Below, piece after piece: positions 8,310 to 18,621 of a stretch of 34,563 nucleotides of DNA. The notes under the pieces are model-generated. The model did not search any database and was not told where the DNA came from. It saw nothing but the letters and a program-made list of their open reading frames with translations. Within the stretch, counting starts at the first letter, position 1. Each line of letters starts with the position of its first letter. The translations under genes and the position numbers were made by a program. Origin of the DNA: Candidatus Omnitrophota bacterium (GTDB taxonomy: Bacteria; Omnitrophota; Gorgyraeia; Zapsychrales; Fredricksoniimonadaceae); the NCBI GenBank assembly GCA_015234065.1, contig JADFWS010000006.1, positions 1 to 34,563 of the forward strand, given 5' to 3'.

Positions 8310-10843
8310 AAAATGCCCATCAATTGCGTTCTGTTTTTATGAGGGAGCTGTCCGCCTATTTTAATTCTCCGATCGCGTATATCTTCATTGTCGTGTTCGT
8401 GACGCTCAGTTGTGGCATGTTCATGTCGAATTTCTTTTTGGTGGGCCAGGCGGACATGCGCTTCTTTTTTGACATGCTGCCGCTCGCGCTGTGTGTTTTT
8501 ATTCCGGCGCTGACCATGCGCCTGTGGGCTGAAGACCGCAAGGGGAATACATTTGAGCTGTTGCTGACCTTTCCCATGCCGTCGTGGAAAGTCGTGATCG
8601 GGAAATTCGGCGCGGCATTTGTTTTTTATTTTTTAGCACTCGCGGCGACATTACCGGTCGCGGCCATGCTGTTTTGTGTGGGCACGCCGGATCCAGGCAC
8701 GGTTTGGGGCGGGTATAGCGGCGCGGTATTTCTCGGCGGCTTCTATCTGGCGCTCGGGCTTTTTATTTCAGGGCTCTTTGCGGACCAGATCGTGGCGTTC
8801 ATTATGGCCATGGTCGTGATGTTCTTTTTTTGGGCGGCCGGCTGGGAAGTTGTCGCAGGGACGATCGACGGCTGGATCCCGGGGGCCGGAAGTTTTCTCG
8901 CGAATACGCTGGGCGTGACGCGTCATTTTACAGGATTTGAAAAGGGGATCGTAGACCTTCGCGACATCCTTCATTTTGTACTTTCCGCCGGGATATTTCT
9001 TGTTTTAAATGCGCAGGGCATTGAAGACCGCCTGAAGCGCCAGGCCAAGGTTTTCTTTGCGGCAACGGCGATCCTGGGTTGTGTGATCATTTTAGCAGCC
9101 GATGTCCTGCTTGCGGATATGCCGCTGGGACGCCTGGATATTACCAAAGGCCGGCTTTATACCGTGACCGAAGCGGCGGGCAATATTCTTGCCAGGCTGG
9201 ATGCGCCGGTGACGCTCAAGTTGTATATCACGCCCCAGGATAAAATGCCGACGGCCATGAAATCGATCGAACAGGACATCAAAGACCGGCTCGAAGAGCT
9301 TAAGGTCGTGTCGCGCGGTAAGCTTGTGCTCAAAACGATACGCATGGACGCCGAGGTTTTTGACAAAGAAGCGAAAGAGAACGGATCGCAGGCCAGTCAG
9401 CTTGCGCGGCACGGCATTGCGCCGATCTCAGTGCGCAGTATTGATAAAGATGAAGTGGGTGTCAAGCTGGTGTATGCGTCGATCGCGGTAGGGTACAAGG
9501 ACCGCGATGAGGAATTTATTCCGCGTATCCTGCCGAATACGGTCCAGAACCTGGAATATGAGGTTGCGTCCAAGATCTATCGCATGATGCTCGACAAGAA
9601 GCCGTCGGTCGCGCTGGTGGCACCATATAAAGAGAAGAATGTGGATGCGTCGATCCTGGAGATGTTCAAGCGCATGGGCCAGCCCGCGCCGCTGAATATG
9701 CGTGATGATGCGTTTCGCGCGCTTGAATCCGGGCTGCAGTATGAGAATTACAAGGTAAGCCGTATCCACCTGACAGAGAAAGAACCTATTCCCGACGGGA
9801 CTGATGCGCTCGTGATCGTGGCGCCAGAAAAACTTTTGCCGCGCCAGCGCTGGGAGATCAGTAAATTCCTGTATGAAGGCGGGCATGTGATCGTGGCCGC
9901 GCAGTCATATACGTTTGATTACAATCAGAACCCTCGCGGCACCGCGATCACACCGAAGCGGGTTTCCAGTGACATGAATGATGTGATCGCGCCGTATGGC
10001 GTGAAGGTCGATGACGCGATCCTCATGGATAGCCGCCACGAACTCATCAATGTTCAAAGCAACCTTGATGCCGGGCCAGTGGCATTCACGGCGCCGGTGA
10101 AAGTGCCGATCCAGATCGTGGTCGATCAGGAAAGCATGAATCAGAAAGTGGCCATTACGTCCGGCATTCCGCCCATATTTTATCTGTGGGGTTCGGCGTT
10201 GACGATCGATCATGCTAAAGTGGGCGATGCTAAACTGAAAGAAACCGTTCTTATCAATTCCAGCCCGAAAAGCTGGAAGGTGTTGACGTCGGGAAGCATG
10301 CTCACAGCGCAGCAGGTGACGGAGCAGGGAAAACTGTTCCAGCAATTTCCATTGGCCGTTATGCTGGAAGGAAAGTTTCCGGATGTTTTTGCAGGAAAAA
10401 CGGCTCCGGATTGGGATGAAGGCGCCGCATCTGCGAAGGCGAATGAGGCTGGTGTTGTGAAACCGGTGGAGAAGAAAATATCTGCGGCCGTGATGCCTGA
10501 TCCTAAAAAGGCCAAACCGGGGGCGTTGCTCGTGGTTGGTTGCTCTAAAATGTTCGAGGAAGAGCTCATTCGGGATAATGGTTCCATGATGTTCTTTACC
10601 AATGCCGTGGATGTGCTGACGCTCGGCGGGGCTTTGGTCAATATTCGTAATCATCAGCCGATCATCCGCCGGGTCAGGCCATTGTCCGGCGCAGATAAGG
10701 CGTTATGGCGCTTTGTCACGGTGGGCCTTGTGCCGTGTGCGTTTGTGCTGTGGGGGTTGTTAAGGTTTATGTGGCGGCGCCAGGAGAAAGAGCGGTATCT
10801 GAAGATGTTGTCCGCTCAAAAGAGTGTCGGGGAAAACGTATGA
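8306..10843 (+). CDS. ABC-2 permease fused to a GldG-like extracytoplasmic domain
   Basis: N-terminal multi-TM permease (FNSPIAYIFIVVFVTLS...) followed by DITKGRLYTVTEAAGNILARLDAPVTLKLYIT and a C-terminal TM; ATGA overlap with the ATPase gene. Confidence 0.85.
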   Translation: MKNAHQLRSVFMRELSAYFNSPIAYIFIVVFVTLSCGMFMSNFFLVGQADMRFFFDMLPLALCVFIPALTMRLWAEDRKGNTFELLLTFPMPSWKVVIGKFGAAFVFYFLALAATLPVAAMLFCVGTPDPGTVWGGYSGAVFLGGFYLALGLFISGLFADQIVAFIMAMVVMFFFWAAGWEVVAGTIDGWIPGAGSFLANTLGVTRHFTGFEKGIVDLRDILHFVLSAGIFLVLNAQGIEDRLKRQAKVFFAATAILGCVIILAADVLLADMPLGRLDITKGRLYTVTEAAGNILARLDAPVTLKLYITPQDKMPTAMKSIEQDIKDRLEELKVVSRGKLVLKTIRMDAEVFDKEAKENGSQASQLARHGIAPISVRSIDKDEVGVKLVYASIAVGYKDRDEEFIPRILPNTVQNLEYEVASKIYRMMLDKKPSVALVAPYKEKNVDASILEMFKRMGQPAPLNMRDDAFRALESGLQYENYKVSRIHLTEKEPIPDGTDALVIVAPEKLLPRQRWEISKFLYEGGHVIVAAQSYTFDYNQNPRGTAITPKRVSSDMNDVIAPYGVKVDDAILMDSRHELINVQSNLDAGPVAFTAPVKVPIQIVVDQESMNQKVAITSGIPPIFYLWGSALTIDHAKVGDAKLKETVLINSSPKSWKVLTSGSMLTAQQVTEQGKLFQQFPLAVMLEGKFPDVFAGKTAPDWDEGAASAKANEAGVVKPVEKKISAAVMPDPKKAKPGALLVVGCSKMFEEELIRDNGSMMFFTNAVDVLTLGGALVNIRNHQPIIRRVRPLSGADKALWRFVTVGLVPCAFVLWGLLRFMWRRQEKERYLKMLSAQKSVGENV

Positions 10844-12207
10844 AGCAGTCATTGTTGATCTTTGGAGTTGTGGCCGTGCTGTTGGTCGGGTTGTGGGTTA
10901 TGAAAAATGCCCGCAATGCCCGCGAGGAGCGTGAACTGCCTTTTTCAGGAGCAGAAGTTTATCAGCCTGCTTTTGACCCGAAAACAGTCACAGAAGTGGT
11001 GATCGCGTCGCCTAAGGTGAATATCCATTGTCGTAAGGACAAGGATGCCTGGCAGGTGGTCAATGTGTTTGGCGGCATGCCGGCGGACCCGAATACGGTG
11101 ACGACATTTTTAAATTCTTTTACAAGTGTCCGGGGTGAGATGCGCTCAGCAGACCCCTCTCTTTTGAAGGCGTACGGGGTGAGTGATGCCGATGGCTTGC
11201 GTATCCAGATATTTGCGGCAGGTAAATTGCTTGAAGACCTCTATCTGGGGGCTAAGGCCACACAGGGGAAACGGGATAATTTTTTGCGCCGCGCCGGGTC
11301 GTCGGTCGTGTATGTGATCCCGGATGATGTGCTGAACTTTTTGGGGATCAGGCCAGATGCCGGAAAGAATGAGATAGACCGAGACCAGTGGCTCGATAAA
11401 AAGATCATGATGGTGGATACCGCCGCTGTCACAGGGCTGGATATTACCGATGGTGGAAAGCCGTTGGTGGCGCTCACAAAAGATGCCAAAGGGGCATGGC
11501 TGTCGGGAATACGCTATCCATTCGGGGTGGACACCGCTAAAGTGAACGGGTATCTGGATATGCTCGGGAATTTGCGGGCATTTGCCGTTACAGCACCGGA
11601 GGCATTTGTTTTTGATGACAAAAGCTGGACGCTGAAGCTGAAGCGCGCAACGGGCGAAGCTTTGGCCATTCAGCGCGGGGCTAAGGATGACGGCACTTTT
11701 TATCTAAAAGTTTCAGGCAAAGAATATTTATACAAAGTGGCGGTGTATCATTTCTCGAATTTGGGCAAGACCGCAGGAGACTTTTTCACGACCAATCCAT
11801 TCGGATTTGATGAAAAGAAGGTTTCTCTTCTTAAGATCGATTACGCTGCGGATAAAAAGAAACTGGAGCTTTTGCATGTGGAAGGTAAAAGCGGAGATGG
11901 CCTGGAATGGAAGACGGCTAAAGGGGAGAGCTTTCCGGCGGAGAAAGTTGAGCAGATTGTCCAAATGCTTAAAAATTTGCCGTTATTGACACCCGGAGTG
12001 GCTCAGCCAAGATCGGATATGGTCCTTTCTTTTTCGTTGCGCCAGGATAAAGAAACGCATGATTATCGGATCCGTAATAATACATTTAAGGATCCGCAGT
12101 ATGCCTGCTTTCCGCTGATGATCGACAAATTAAAGCCCGAGTTCTGCCTCGAAGAAGGCCAGATGCGTTCGTTGACTGCCGCGGTCGACGCTTTGAGCAG
12201 GCGATAA
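10840..12207 (+). CDS. DUF4340-like protein, partner of the ABC-2/GldG system
   Basis: ATGA overlap with the permease; N-terminal TM; repeated [10 protein letters not shown] / [26 protein letters not shown] architecture. Confidence 0.75.
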   Translation: MKQSLLIFGVVAVLLVGLWVMKNARNAREERELPFSGAEVYQPAFDPKTVTEVVIASPKVNIHCRKDKDAWQVVNVFGGMPADPNTVTTFLNSFTSVRGEMRSADPSLLKAYGVSDADGLRIQIFAAGKLLEDLYLGAKATQGKRDNFLRRAGSSVVYVIPDDVLNFLGIRPDAGKNEIDRDQWLDKKIMMVDTAAVTGLDITDGGKPLVALTKDAKGAWLSGIRYPFGVDTAKVNGYLDMLGNLRAFAVTAPEAFVFDDKSWTLKLKRATGEALAIQRGAKDDGTFYLKVSGKEYLYKVAVYHFSNLGKTAGDFFTTNPFGFDEKKVSLLKIDYAADKKKLELLHVEGKSGDGLEWKTAKGESFPAEKVEQIVQMLKNLPLLTPGVAQPRSDMVLSFSLRQDKETHDYRIRNNTFKDPQYACFPLMIDKLKPEFCLEEGQMRSLTAAVDALSRR

Positions 12208-12241
12208 TAACAGTTCGGCTAACAGGAAAGCCCACAGGCGC

Positions 12242-14899
12242 ATGGTCAACCGCTCGCTTACCTTCAAAATCCTCCTTATTTTTATTCTGGCCGCAGTGCT
12301 TCCGCTCACGGTTGTTTCGTTGGGATTTTATAATGAAATAGGAAAAACGATCGGCCGCCTGGCGGATGTGCGGATCATGGGCACCCTGCATGAGGTTGGT
12401 TCTGACATAGAACGTGACATCAGGATATCGGCGGCACATGTTCAGGCACTCGCGGATAATAATGTGCTCCGGTCGGATACGGCATCCAAGGATGAGAAAC
12501 GCGCAGAGCTTGTTAAAGTTCAGGAATATTACAAGGCTTTTGAAGATATTACTCTTGTTTCCCCTGAAGGGACGGTCTTGGCTTCGAGCGGTACGCAGGG
12601 TCACGAAATATGGAATAAACAGCCCTGGTTCCTGAGTGCCTGCGCCGGTCATTTCGTGTTTTCGCCGGTGCATATGCTTTTGGATCCTCCTCGGGCTGTT
12701 CTCATCATGGCAGCACCGGTGATCGGCGAGGATGGCCGGGTGAAAGCGGTCGTGGCCGGCCGGATGAACATGGACGTGGTTTGGAAGCTCATTGATAATG
12801 TTGATGTCGGGCATAATGCCCATCTTTTTTTAACGGATCCGGCAGGAAAATGGATCGCCGGACCGGACAAGGCCATGCTGTTGACGCCGATGCGCCCGGA
12901 AGGCTTGCGTGAGCGGATATCCCGGGAATTGACGGGCCGGGCTGAGGTTGCAGGTGAAGACAGGAAGCGTAAGGTGGTGTATTTTCAGTTCCTGGAAGGG
13001 CCGTTTGAGCGTAGCGGCCTTGACTGGCGCATCGGTTTTATTCAGGATGCGGATGAGTATGATGCGCTTTTAAATATGATCCGGGCACAGCTTTTATGGA
13101 TGCTTCTTTTAGCCATCCCGGTGATCTTTGTTCTTTGGAACGTCCTGCACCGCTGGTTCATCCGGCCAGTCCGCCGGCTGACAAAAGCTGCCCGGGAAAT
13201 GGCCGCGGGCCGCTTTGATCAGCATGTGAAAACCTCTTCCGGGGACGAGCTTTCAGAATTGGGCCAGGCGTTCAATAGCTTGGGTGACAGCCTGATAAAA
13301 ACAACAGCGTCGCGCGATGATCTTTTAAAAGAAACGGATATGCGCCGGAAGGCGGAAGATGAGCTTCGCCGTTCCAAGATCCTGGTTCAGGCGGTCCTTG
13401 AAGTGGCGCCTGTGGCGTTGGTGCTCATTGATAAGCGCTGGAACATCCGGCAGGTCAATAAAATGGCGCTCAAGCTGTTCGGATATCGCATGGCGGAAGA
13501 GCTTCTCGGCAAAATGTGCGGCGCAACTATTTGTCCGCAGAAGCGCGAAGGCTGTGCCATGATGGATCCGGGAACTGAACTGAAAGTCCTGGAAACAACG
13601 ATCGTGAACAGGTTCGCGGTTGAGGTTCCGGTCATTCGTGCGGTGCAGTCGATCGTGATCGACGGAGAGACGTATATCCTAGAAGCGTTCGTGGATATTT
13701 CCGACCGTATTTTAGCGGAACGCAAGTTGAAGCAGGCCAAAGAGCTTGCCGAAGAGGCGAACCGGATGAAGACGGAATTCGTGTCGAATGTTTCGCACGA
13801 GATCCGTACGCCGCTGAATTGTATCATCGGATTTACCGAAGTCCTGTTGAATACTCAAGACCCGTCGCTCGTGAAAGAACGCGGCGCGCTGATCCTGAAA
13901 GAAGCGGAGACACTGCTTGAGCTGTTGAATAATATCCTTGATGCCGCGAAGATCGAATCCGGGAAGATGGTCCTGGCGCATGATCCGCTCAGTATCACCG
14001 AGGTCCTGCAGGGGATCGAGAGGGTCATGTCTTTGCAGGTCAGGGATAAGGGGCTTGAGTTCAAATTGTCGATCGCCGCGAACATGCCCGGGCGGGTGAT
14101 GGGCGACGCGCTTCGGCTGCGCCAGACCCTCATGAATCTGGTTTCCAATGCCATTAAATTCACGGACAAAGGCCGGATCCTTTTGTCTGCCCAGGTTAAG
14201 TTCTTATCGGAACAAAAGGTGCAGGTGCGTTTCGATGTGGTAGATACCGGCATCGGGATCGCCAGGGATAAACAGAAATATATTTTCCAGCGTTTTTCCC
14301 AGGCGGACGGCAGTATTACGCGCAAGTACGGCGGTACCGGGCTCGGCACGGCTATTTCCAAACAGCTTGTTCAGCAAATGGGCGGCGATATTTGCGTCGA
14401 GAGTGAAGAGGGGCTTGGGTCCAGGTTCTGGTTTGAAATTCCCATGGATATCATGCCGGATGCGGTGGCTGTAGAGCCGGCCGTAACGCCGGTGTTGCCA
14501 GGAGGGGCCGGCGGGCCGTATGTGCCGAAGATACTGGTCGCCGAGGATTACCCGGCTAACCAGGATGTCGTGCGGATGCATCTTGAAAGCGCGGGATATC
14601 GTGTGCATATTGTTTCCGATGGGATTGAAGCGCTTGACGCGTGCAAGGCCGAAGCGTTCGATCTTTTGTTGTTCGATCTTCAAATGCCCCGGATGGATGG
14701 CCTGACCGCGCTCGAGCGCATTCGTATCGAGGCGCCGTTATGCCGTGCCGCACCGGTGATTGTTTTAACCGCGAATACGTCCCGCGATATTGCGGACAGC
14801 TGTTATCAAAAGGGCGTGTGCGAGGTGCTTTTAAAGCCTGCCAAGCGACAGGCCCTTCTTATCGCGGTCGATCGCTGGATCAAAAGTCGGATGGCCTGA
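12242..14899 (+). CDS. Hybrid sensor histidine kinase / response regulator (Cache-HAMP-PAS-HisKA-HATPase-REC)
   Basis: [19 protein letters not shown]-box, [33 protein letters not shown], receiver [14 protein letters not shown]...[13 protein letters not shown]...VLTAN...LLKP. Confidence 0.95.
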   Translation: MVNRSLTFKILLIFILAAVLPLTVVSLGFYNEIGKTIGRLADVRIMGTLHEVGSDIERDIRISAAHVQALADNNVLRSDTASKDEKRAELVKVQEYYKAFEDITLVSPEGTVLASSGTQGHEIWNKQPWFLSACAGHFVFSPVHMLLDPPRAVLIMAAPVIGEDGRVKAVVAGRMNMDVVWKLIDNVDVGHNAHLFLTDPAGKWIAGPDKAMLLTPMRPEGLRERISRELTGRAEVAGEDRKRKVVYFQFLEGPFERSGLDWRIGFIQDADEYDALLNMIRAQLLWMLLLAIPVIFVLWNVLHRWFIRPVRRLTKAAREMAAGRFDQHVKTSSGDELSELGQAFNSLGDSLIKTTASRDDLLKETDMRRKAEDELRRSKILVQAVLEVAPVALVLIDKRWNIRQVNKMALKLFGYRMAEELLGKMCGATICPQKREGCAMMDPGTELKVLETTIVNRFAVEVPVIRAVQSIVIDGETYILEAFVDISDRILAERKLKQAKELAEEANRMKTEFVSNVSHEIRTPLNCIIGFTEVLLNTQDPSLVKERGALILKEAETLLELLNNILDAAKIESGKMVLAHDPLSITEVLQGIERVMSLQVRDKGLEFKLSIAANMPGRVMGDALRLRQTLMNLVSNAIKFTDKGRILLSAQVKFLSEQKVQVRFDVVDTGIGIARDKQKYIFQRFSQADGSITRKYGGTGLGTAISKQLVQQMGGDICVESEEGLGSRFWFEIPMDIMPDAVAVEPAVTPVLPGGAGGPYVPKILVAEDYPANQDVVRMHLESAGYRVHIVSDGIEALDACKAEAFDLLLFDLQMPRMDGLTALERIRIEAPLCRAAPVIVLTANTSRDIADSCYQKGVCEVLLKPAKRQALLIAVDRWIKSRMA

Positions 14900-14901
14900 G
14901 C

Positions 14902-15657
14902 ATGGATGTGGTATCCCTTAAAGATATTTCTGTGATGCGTTCGGGCAGGCGCGTGCTTCATCGCCTGTCGTGGACGACCCGTTATGGCGAGCATTGGGCG
15001 GTCATGGGGCCGAACGGTTCCGGGAAAAGTACGCTTATGGAAATTCTTTTGGGGTATCTTTGGCCAAAAGACGGGGAAGTGTCTGTTCTTGGCCGTACGT
15101 TTGGCCATACAAATCTCTGGGAATTGCGCGCGTTGGTCGGGTATGTGGCGCCCTGGGTTTTCAAGCGCATGGCTCCGGAGACGATTGTTTTTGATGCGGT
15201 GGCGTCGGGTGTTGACGGCTCGATTGGCGCGCCGACACGGATATCGCCAGGGCTTAAAAAAGATATTATGCGGCAGTTGCGGTTTTTTGCGTGTCTGCAT
15301 TTAAAAGACCGCCCTTTTGGCGAGCTTTCCTCCGGTCAGCAGTTGAAGGTGGCCCTTGCCCGTGCACTGGTCCATGGCCCGAAAGTGTTGATCCTGGATG
15401 AGCCGTTCTCCCTTTTGGACGTGGGCGCGCGGGTGAGGATGTATCAATGCCTTGAAAAACTCGTTCGCAGAAAGAATGCGCCGCAGGTCATTTTGGTCAC
15501 GCATCATCAGGCGGATATGCTTTCTTTTCTTACGCACGGCCTTATCTTGAAAGATGGGCGGGTCTTCATGAGTGCGCCGAGGAAGGCGGCGTTTGCGCCT
15601 GCAGTTCTGGCGCGCGCGTTTGGTATTTCAAAGGAGCTTTTCAGCAAGTATTTCTGA
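14902..15657 (+). CDS. ABC transporter ATP-binding protein
   Basis: AVMGPNGSGKSTLMEIL, LSSGQQLKVALARALVHGPKVLILDEPFSLLD; ATG 14902 preferred over 14641, which overlaps the kinase. Confidence 0.9.
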   Translation: MDVVSLKDISVMRSGRRVLHRLSWTTRYGEHWAVMGPNGSGKSTLMEILLGYLWPKDGEVSVLGRTFGHTNLWELRALVGYVAPWVFKRMAPETIVFDAVASGVDGSIGAPTRISPGLKKDIMRQLRFFACLHLKDRPFGELSSGQQLKVALARALVHGPKVLILDEPFSLLDVGARVRMYQCLEKLVRRKNAPQVILVTHHQADMLSFLTHGLILKDGRVFMSAPRKAAFAPAVLARAFGISKELFSKYF

Positions 15658-15771
15658 TGGAATAAGATAAAAAAATAAGACCTGTTTTCTCCAAATTGTT
15701 GTAAAATACCACAAATGGTCAAAGGCAGTATGTGCATCAAAAAACCGTAACCTGTTACAAGGAGGAAATGT

Positions 15772-16452
15772 ATGCATGGATGGGAAATCGTGATCATTGA
15801 TCCGGTAAAGAACATGCTCAGTTCGGTGGCGGTCTTTTTACCGCGCATGCTAGGGGCGCTCGTGATCCTTTTGGTGGGTTGGATCATTGCCAAGGTGTTA
15901 AGCGGGCTTTTTCAGAAACTTCTGGATGGTGTCAAATTCAATACGTTTTCGGCTGAGATCGGTTTGAGCGACTTGCTTTCCAAGGGCGGCGTGGTTTTAG
16001 CGCCGGTAGCGCTTTTAGGGGCTTTGGTCTATTGGGCGGTCATGATCATTGTATTTGCGGTTACGGTCGACAGCATGGGGCTGACCGTTGCGGCACAGCT
16101 TTTGGAAAAGATCGTTGGTTATATTCCGAATGTGGCATCCGCGGTGTTCGTGGCGATCGTGGGTACATTCTTCGCGAATCTTGTGGCCGGGATCGTTAAG
16201 ACGGCAGCGACGAACGCGAGTTTGTCCCGTGCCGAGCTTTTGGCTTCGATCTCCAAGGGCGCGATCGTGGTGTTCACGACCGTGCTGGTGTTTGAAGAGC
16301 TGAATATTGCGGCGCTTTTTGTCGGCGTGACATTCCAGATCTTCTTTGCCGCGATCTGCTTTGGACTCGCGCTGGCATTCGGGTTGGGCGGAAAAGACCT
16401 GGCATCCAAGATCCTGTGGGACTTCTTCAATAAACAGAATGAAAAGAAATAA
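15772..16452 (+). CDS. Conserved TM-helix protein (CmpX/MscS-TM-helix-like, no MscS beta domain)
   Basis: FLPRMLGALVILLVGWIIAKVLSGLFQKLL and repeated GYIPNVASAVFVAIVGTFFANLVAGIV hydrophobic repeats; preceded by AAGGAGG. Confidence 0.75.
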   Translation: MHGWEIVIIDPVKNMLSSVAVFLPRMLGALVILLVGWIIAKVLSGLFQKLLDGVKFNTFSAEIGLSDLLSKGGVVLAPVALLGALVYWAVMIIVFAVTVDSMGLTVAAQLLEKIVGYIPNVASAVFVAIVGTFFANLVAGIVKTAATNASLSRAELLASISKGAIVVFTTVLVFEELNIAALFVGVTFQIFFAAICFGLALAFGLGGKDLASKILWDFFNKQNEKK

Positions 16453-18484
16453 TTGTTCTCAGGTTGATGATAAAAAGCGCGGGGCTTTCGAGCTCCGCGC
16501 TTTTTTATTGGGGGTCATCTCAAGCCTGGCGCAGGTCGCGCTGGTGCGCGAGCTTTTGACTGCTTTTTACGGCAATGAAGTGGCATATGTTTTGGTCCTG
16601 TTATTGTGGCTTGCGGGCAATGCGCTGGGCGCGTGGAGTGCGGGCAGGCGGCGTGGAAGTGCAACGGTATTTTTAGTCGGGGCGGTTCTTTTATTGCCTG
16701 CCAGCATTGTTTTGATCAGGTTATTCAGGATTATTCTCGGCCTTGCGATGGGTGAGGATGTCGGGCCTGCGTTTGTATGTGTTGCGGCAGTTGTTGCGAT
16801 CGTGCCGGTGAGTATTCTTTTAGGCGCCTGTTTCACAGCGCTTGTTCGTGCGGGAAAAACAGCGGTTAGAGTGTATACGTTTGAAGCGGCAGGATTTTTA
16901 GCAGGCGGCTTGCTCAGTGTTATTTGGCTTCCGATGGTAATGGGTTTTTTAGATGCCGGGCCTTTGCATTTTACGCGGGAGTTGCAGTGGCCTGGGTATC
17001 ATCTGGTGGCGACCCAGGAATCGCCTTACGGGAATATTGTCCTTTTGGAAAAAGGAGGGGCGTATTCCATGTTCGAAAATGGCCAGCGGATGTTCACGAC
17101 GGGAGATGTTCTGTTTTCAGAGGAACGCGTTCATTTTGCGTTGTTGTCACATTCGGCGCCGCGGCGCGTGCTGTTGATCGGCAGCGGGATGGGTGGTGCG
17201 CTGGAAGAAGTGCTGAAGTATCCGGAAGTGATGGTGGATGATGCAGAGCTTGATCCTGCCGCGGTTGATATGGGGCGCAGATATATTCCGGGTGTTGGCC
17301 GGGCTTTGTCTGATGCGCGGATCCGGGTTGTTTCGGGTGATGCCCGGGCGCTGGTGCGGCGTATGCACGGGCAATATGATGTTATTATTGCTGGCAGCAT
17401 GCCGCCATTAAGCCTGTTGGCGAACCGATATTACACGGTAGAGTTTTTCAAAGAGGCGTTCGAGGCGCTTCGTCCTGATGGTGTATTGTCTTTTTCTGCG
17501 CCGGCATCTGAAAACTATTTGAATTCAGAGGCGAAACGGGTGTTGCGGGGGCTTTACACGACGGCAAAAGGTGTATTTCCTGAGGTTAAGGTTTTGCCGG
17601 GGGATCAGTATATTTTTCTTGCCGGAAAATTGCCCGGGACCGTGACGGATCGCGCGGATGTGCTTGCTGTACGCTTGAAGGCGCGTGCGATCAGGACGAA
17701 ATTCGTTCAAGAATATTATGTTGCGTCGCGGTTAAGCCCGGACCGGATGGCCAACGTGTCCGCGCTTGTTGATGTGCCCGGCGAGGTCAATACGGACCTT
17801 CGCCCCGCGGGATTTATGGCGGCGGTGGCGTATCAGGCCACGCATGCGTCAGACATGGTTCCCAAAGTTTTTGATATTTTTAAAGCCTGGGGTTGGGTCG
17901 TGTTTCTGATCCCGGTGTTCGCGGCTGGCGGCATGTTGATGGCGCGTTCCGGGAGTAAGCTGCCCGTGGGTACGGTCATGGTGGCGGCAGGCTTTGTCGG
18001 GATCGCGCTGCAGATCGCGGCATTGTTTGTGTATCAGGCGAAAGTCGGTTATTCGTATATGGCTGTCGGGATATTTTCGGCGCTTTTTATGGGAGGGGCC
18101 GTCCTGGGAAGCCGGGTGGGGCGATGGTCGGATCAGGGGCTTTTGTCGTGTGTGAGAGGCCTGTGTTTTTCCGGCGGGATCTTTGCCTGGATATTATTGC
18201 TGCATCCTGATGGAGGCATGGCATCCTGGGCGTGTTTTACGGCGTCGTTAGCTGCCGGGTTGTCGACGGGGGCGTTCTTTTCCTGGGCGCTATCTGTCAC
18301 TAAAGAAGGCTTTGCCGGAACGCTGTATGCGCTGGATCTTTCCGGCGCAGTGCTCGGAACGCTCTGCACCGGAATATTCATCCTGCCTATCTGGGGCGTT
18401 GAAGGGCTTGCGCTTTTGTGTGTCTGGATTGCGGCATGTCTCGCGGCGGGATTTTATCCCAGCAGAGAATCGGCTGACCTGTAA
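16439..18484 (+). CDS. Membrane-fused spermidine-synthase-like protein
   Basis: TM segments flank a Rossmann domain (RVLLIGSGMGGALEEVLKYPEVMVDDAELDPAAVDMGRRYIP; NRYYTVEFFKEAFEALRPDGVLSF). ATG 16439 or a start downstream of the terminator. Confidence 0.75.
   Translation: MKRNNCSQVDDKKRGAFELRAFLLGVISSLAQVALVRELLTAFYGNEVAYVLVLLLWLAGNALGAWSAGRRRGSATVFLVGAVLLLPASIVLIRLFRIILGLAMGEDVGPAFVCVAAVVAIVPVSILLGACFTALVRAGKTAVRVYTFEAAGFLAGGLLSVIWLPMVMGFLDAGPLHFTRELQWPGYHLVATQESPYGNIVLLEKGGAYSMFENGQRMFTTGDVLFSEERVHFALLSHSAPRRVLLIGSGMGGALEEVLKYPEVMVDDAELDPAAVDMGRRYIPGVGRALSDARIRVVSGDARALVRRMHGQYDVIIAGSMPPLSLLANRYYTVEFFKEAFEALRPDGVLSFSAPASENYLNSEAKRVLRGLYTTAKGVFPEVKVLPGDQYIFLAGKLPGTVTDRADVLAVRLKARAIRTKFVQEYYVASRLSPDRMANVSALVDVPGEVNTDLRPAGFMAAVAYQATHASDMVPKVFDIFKAWGWVVFLIPVFAAGGMLMARSGSKLPVGTVMVAAGFVGIALQIAALFVYQAKVGYSYMAVGIFSALFMGGAVLGSRVGRWSDQGLLSCVRGLCFSGGIFAWILLLHPDGGMASWACFTASLAAGLSTGAFFSWALSVTKEGFAGTLYALDLSGAVLGTLCTGIFILPIWGVEGLALLCVWIAACLAAGFYPSRESADL
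16472..16506 (+). terminator. Rho-independent terminator-like hairpin, TTCG loop, T-tract
   Basis: AAAAAGCGCGGGGCT-TTCG-AGCTCCGCGCTTTTTT, 15-bp stem with one G-T pair. Confidence 0.85.
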
Positions 18485-18612
18485 AAGCGCGCTTCTTTAA
18501 GACTGATTTTGATGGCATCTTTGTTGAAGAAGTCAAAGCCCTTCAAGAATTTTGGCGCGAAAAAGCCTGCCAGGGAGAGGCCGCAGATCTTCAGGAATTG
18601 ACGTCTGTCCAT
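18454..18612 (-). CDS. 52-aa micro-ORF with Tat-signal-like N terminus
   Basis: Manual translation: MDRRQFLKICGLSLAGFFAPKFLKGFDFFNKDAIKISLKEARFYRSADSLLG*; RRxFLK followed by a hydrophobic stretch; GGGAGG upstream; 9 nt after the AmrS-like gene on the same strand. Confidence 0.65.
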   Translation of the reverse strand: MDRRQFLKICGLSLAGFFAPKFLKGFDFFNKDAIKISLKEARFYRSADSLLG

Positions 18613-18621
18613 AAGCCTCCC

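Noticed and set aside
9905-10654. 249-aa minus-strand ORF
   Set aside because: Fully antisense to the well-supported permease/GldG gene; sequence is rich in His/Arg with no domain, as expected for an antisense shadow ORF.
12086-12823. 245-aa minus-strand ORF
   Set aside because: Antisense to the DUF4340-like and histidine kinase genes; no recognisable motif.
14641-14901. N-terminal extension of the ABC ATPase ORF
   Set aside because: Overlaps the receiver domain of the histidine kinase out of frame; ATG 14902 gives a normal ABC ATPase N terminus.
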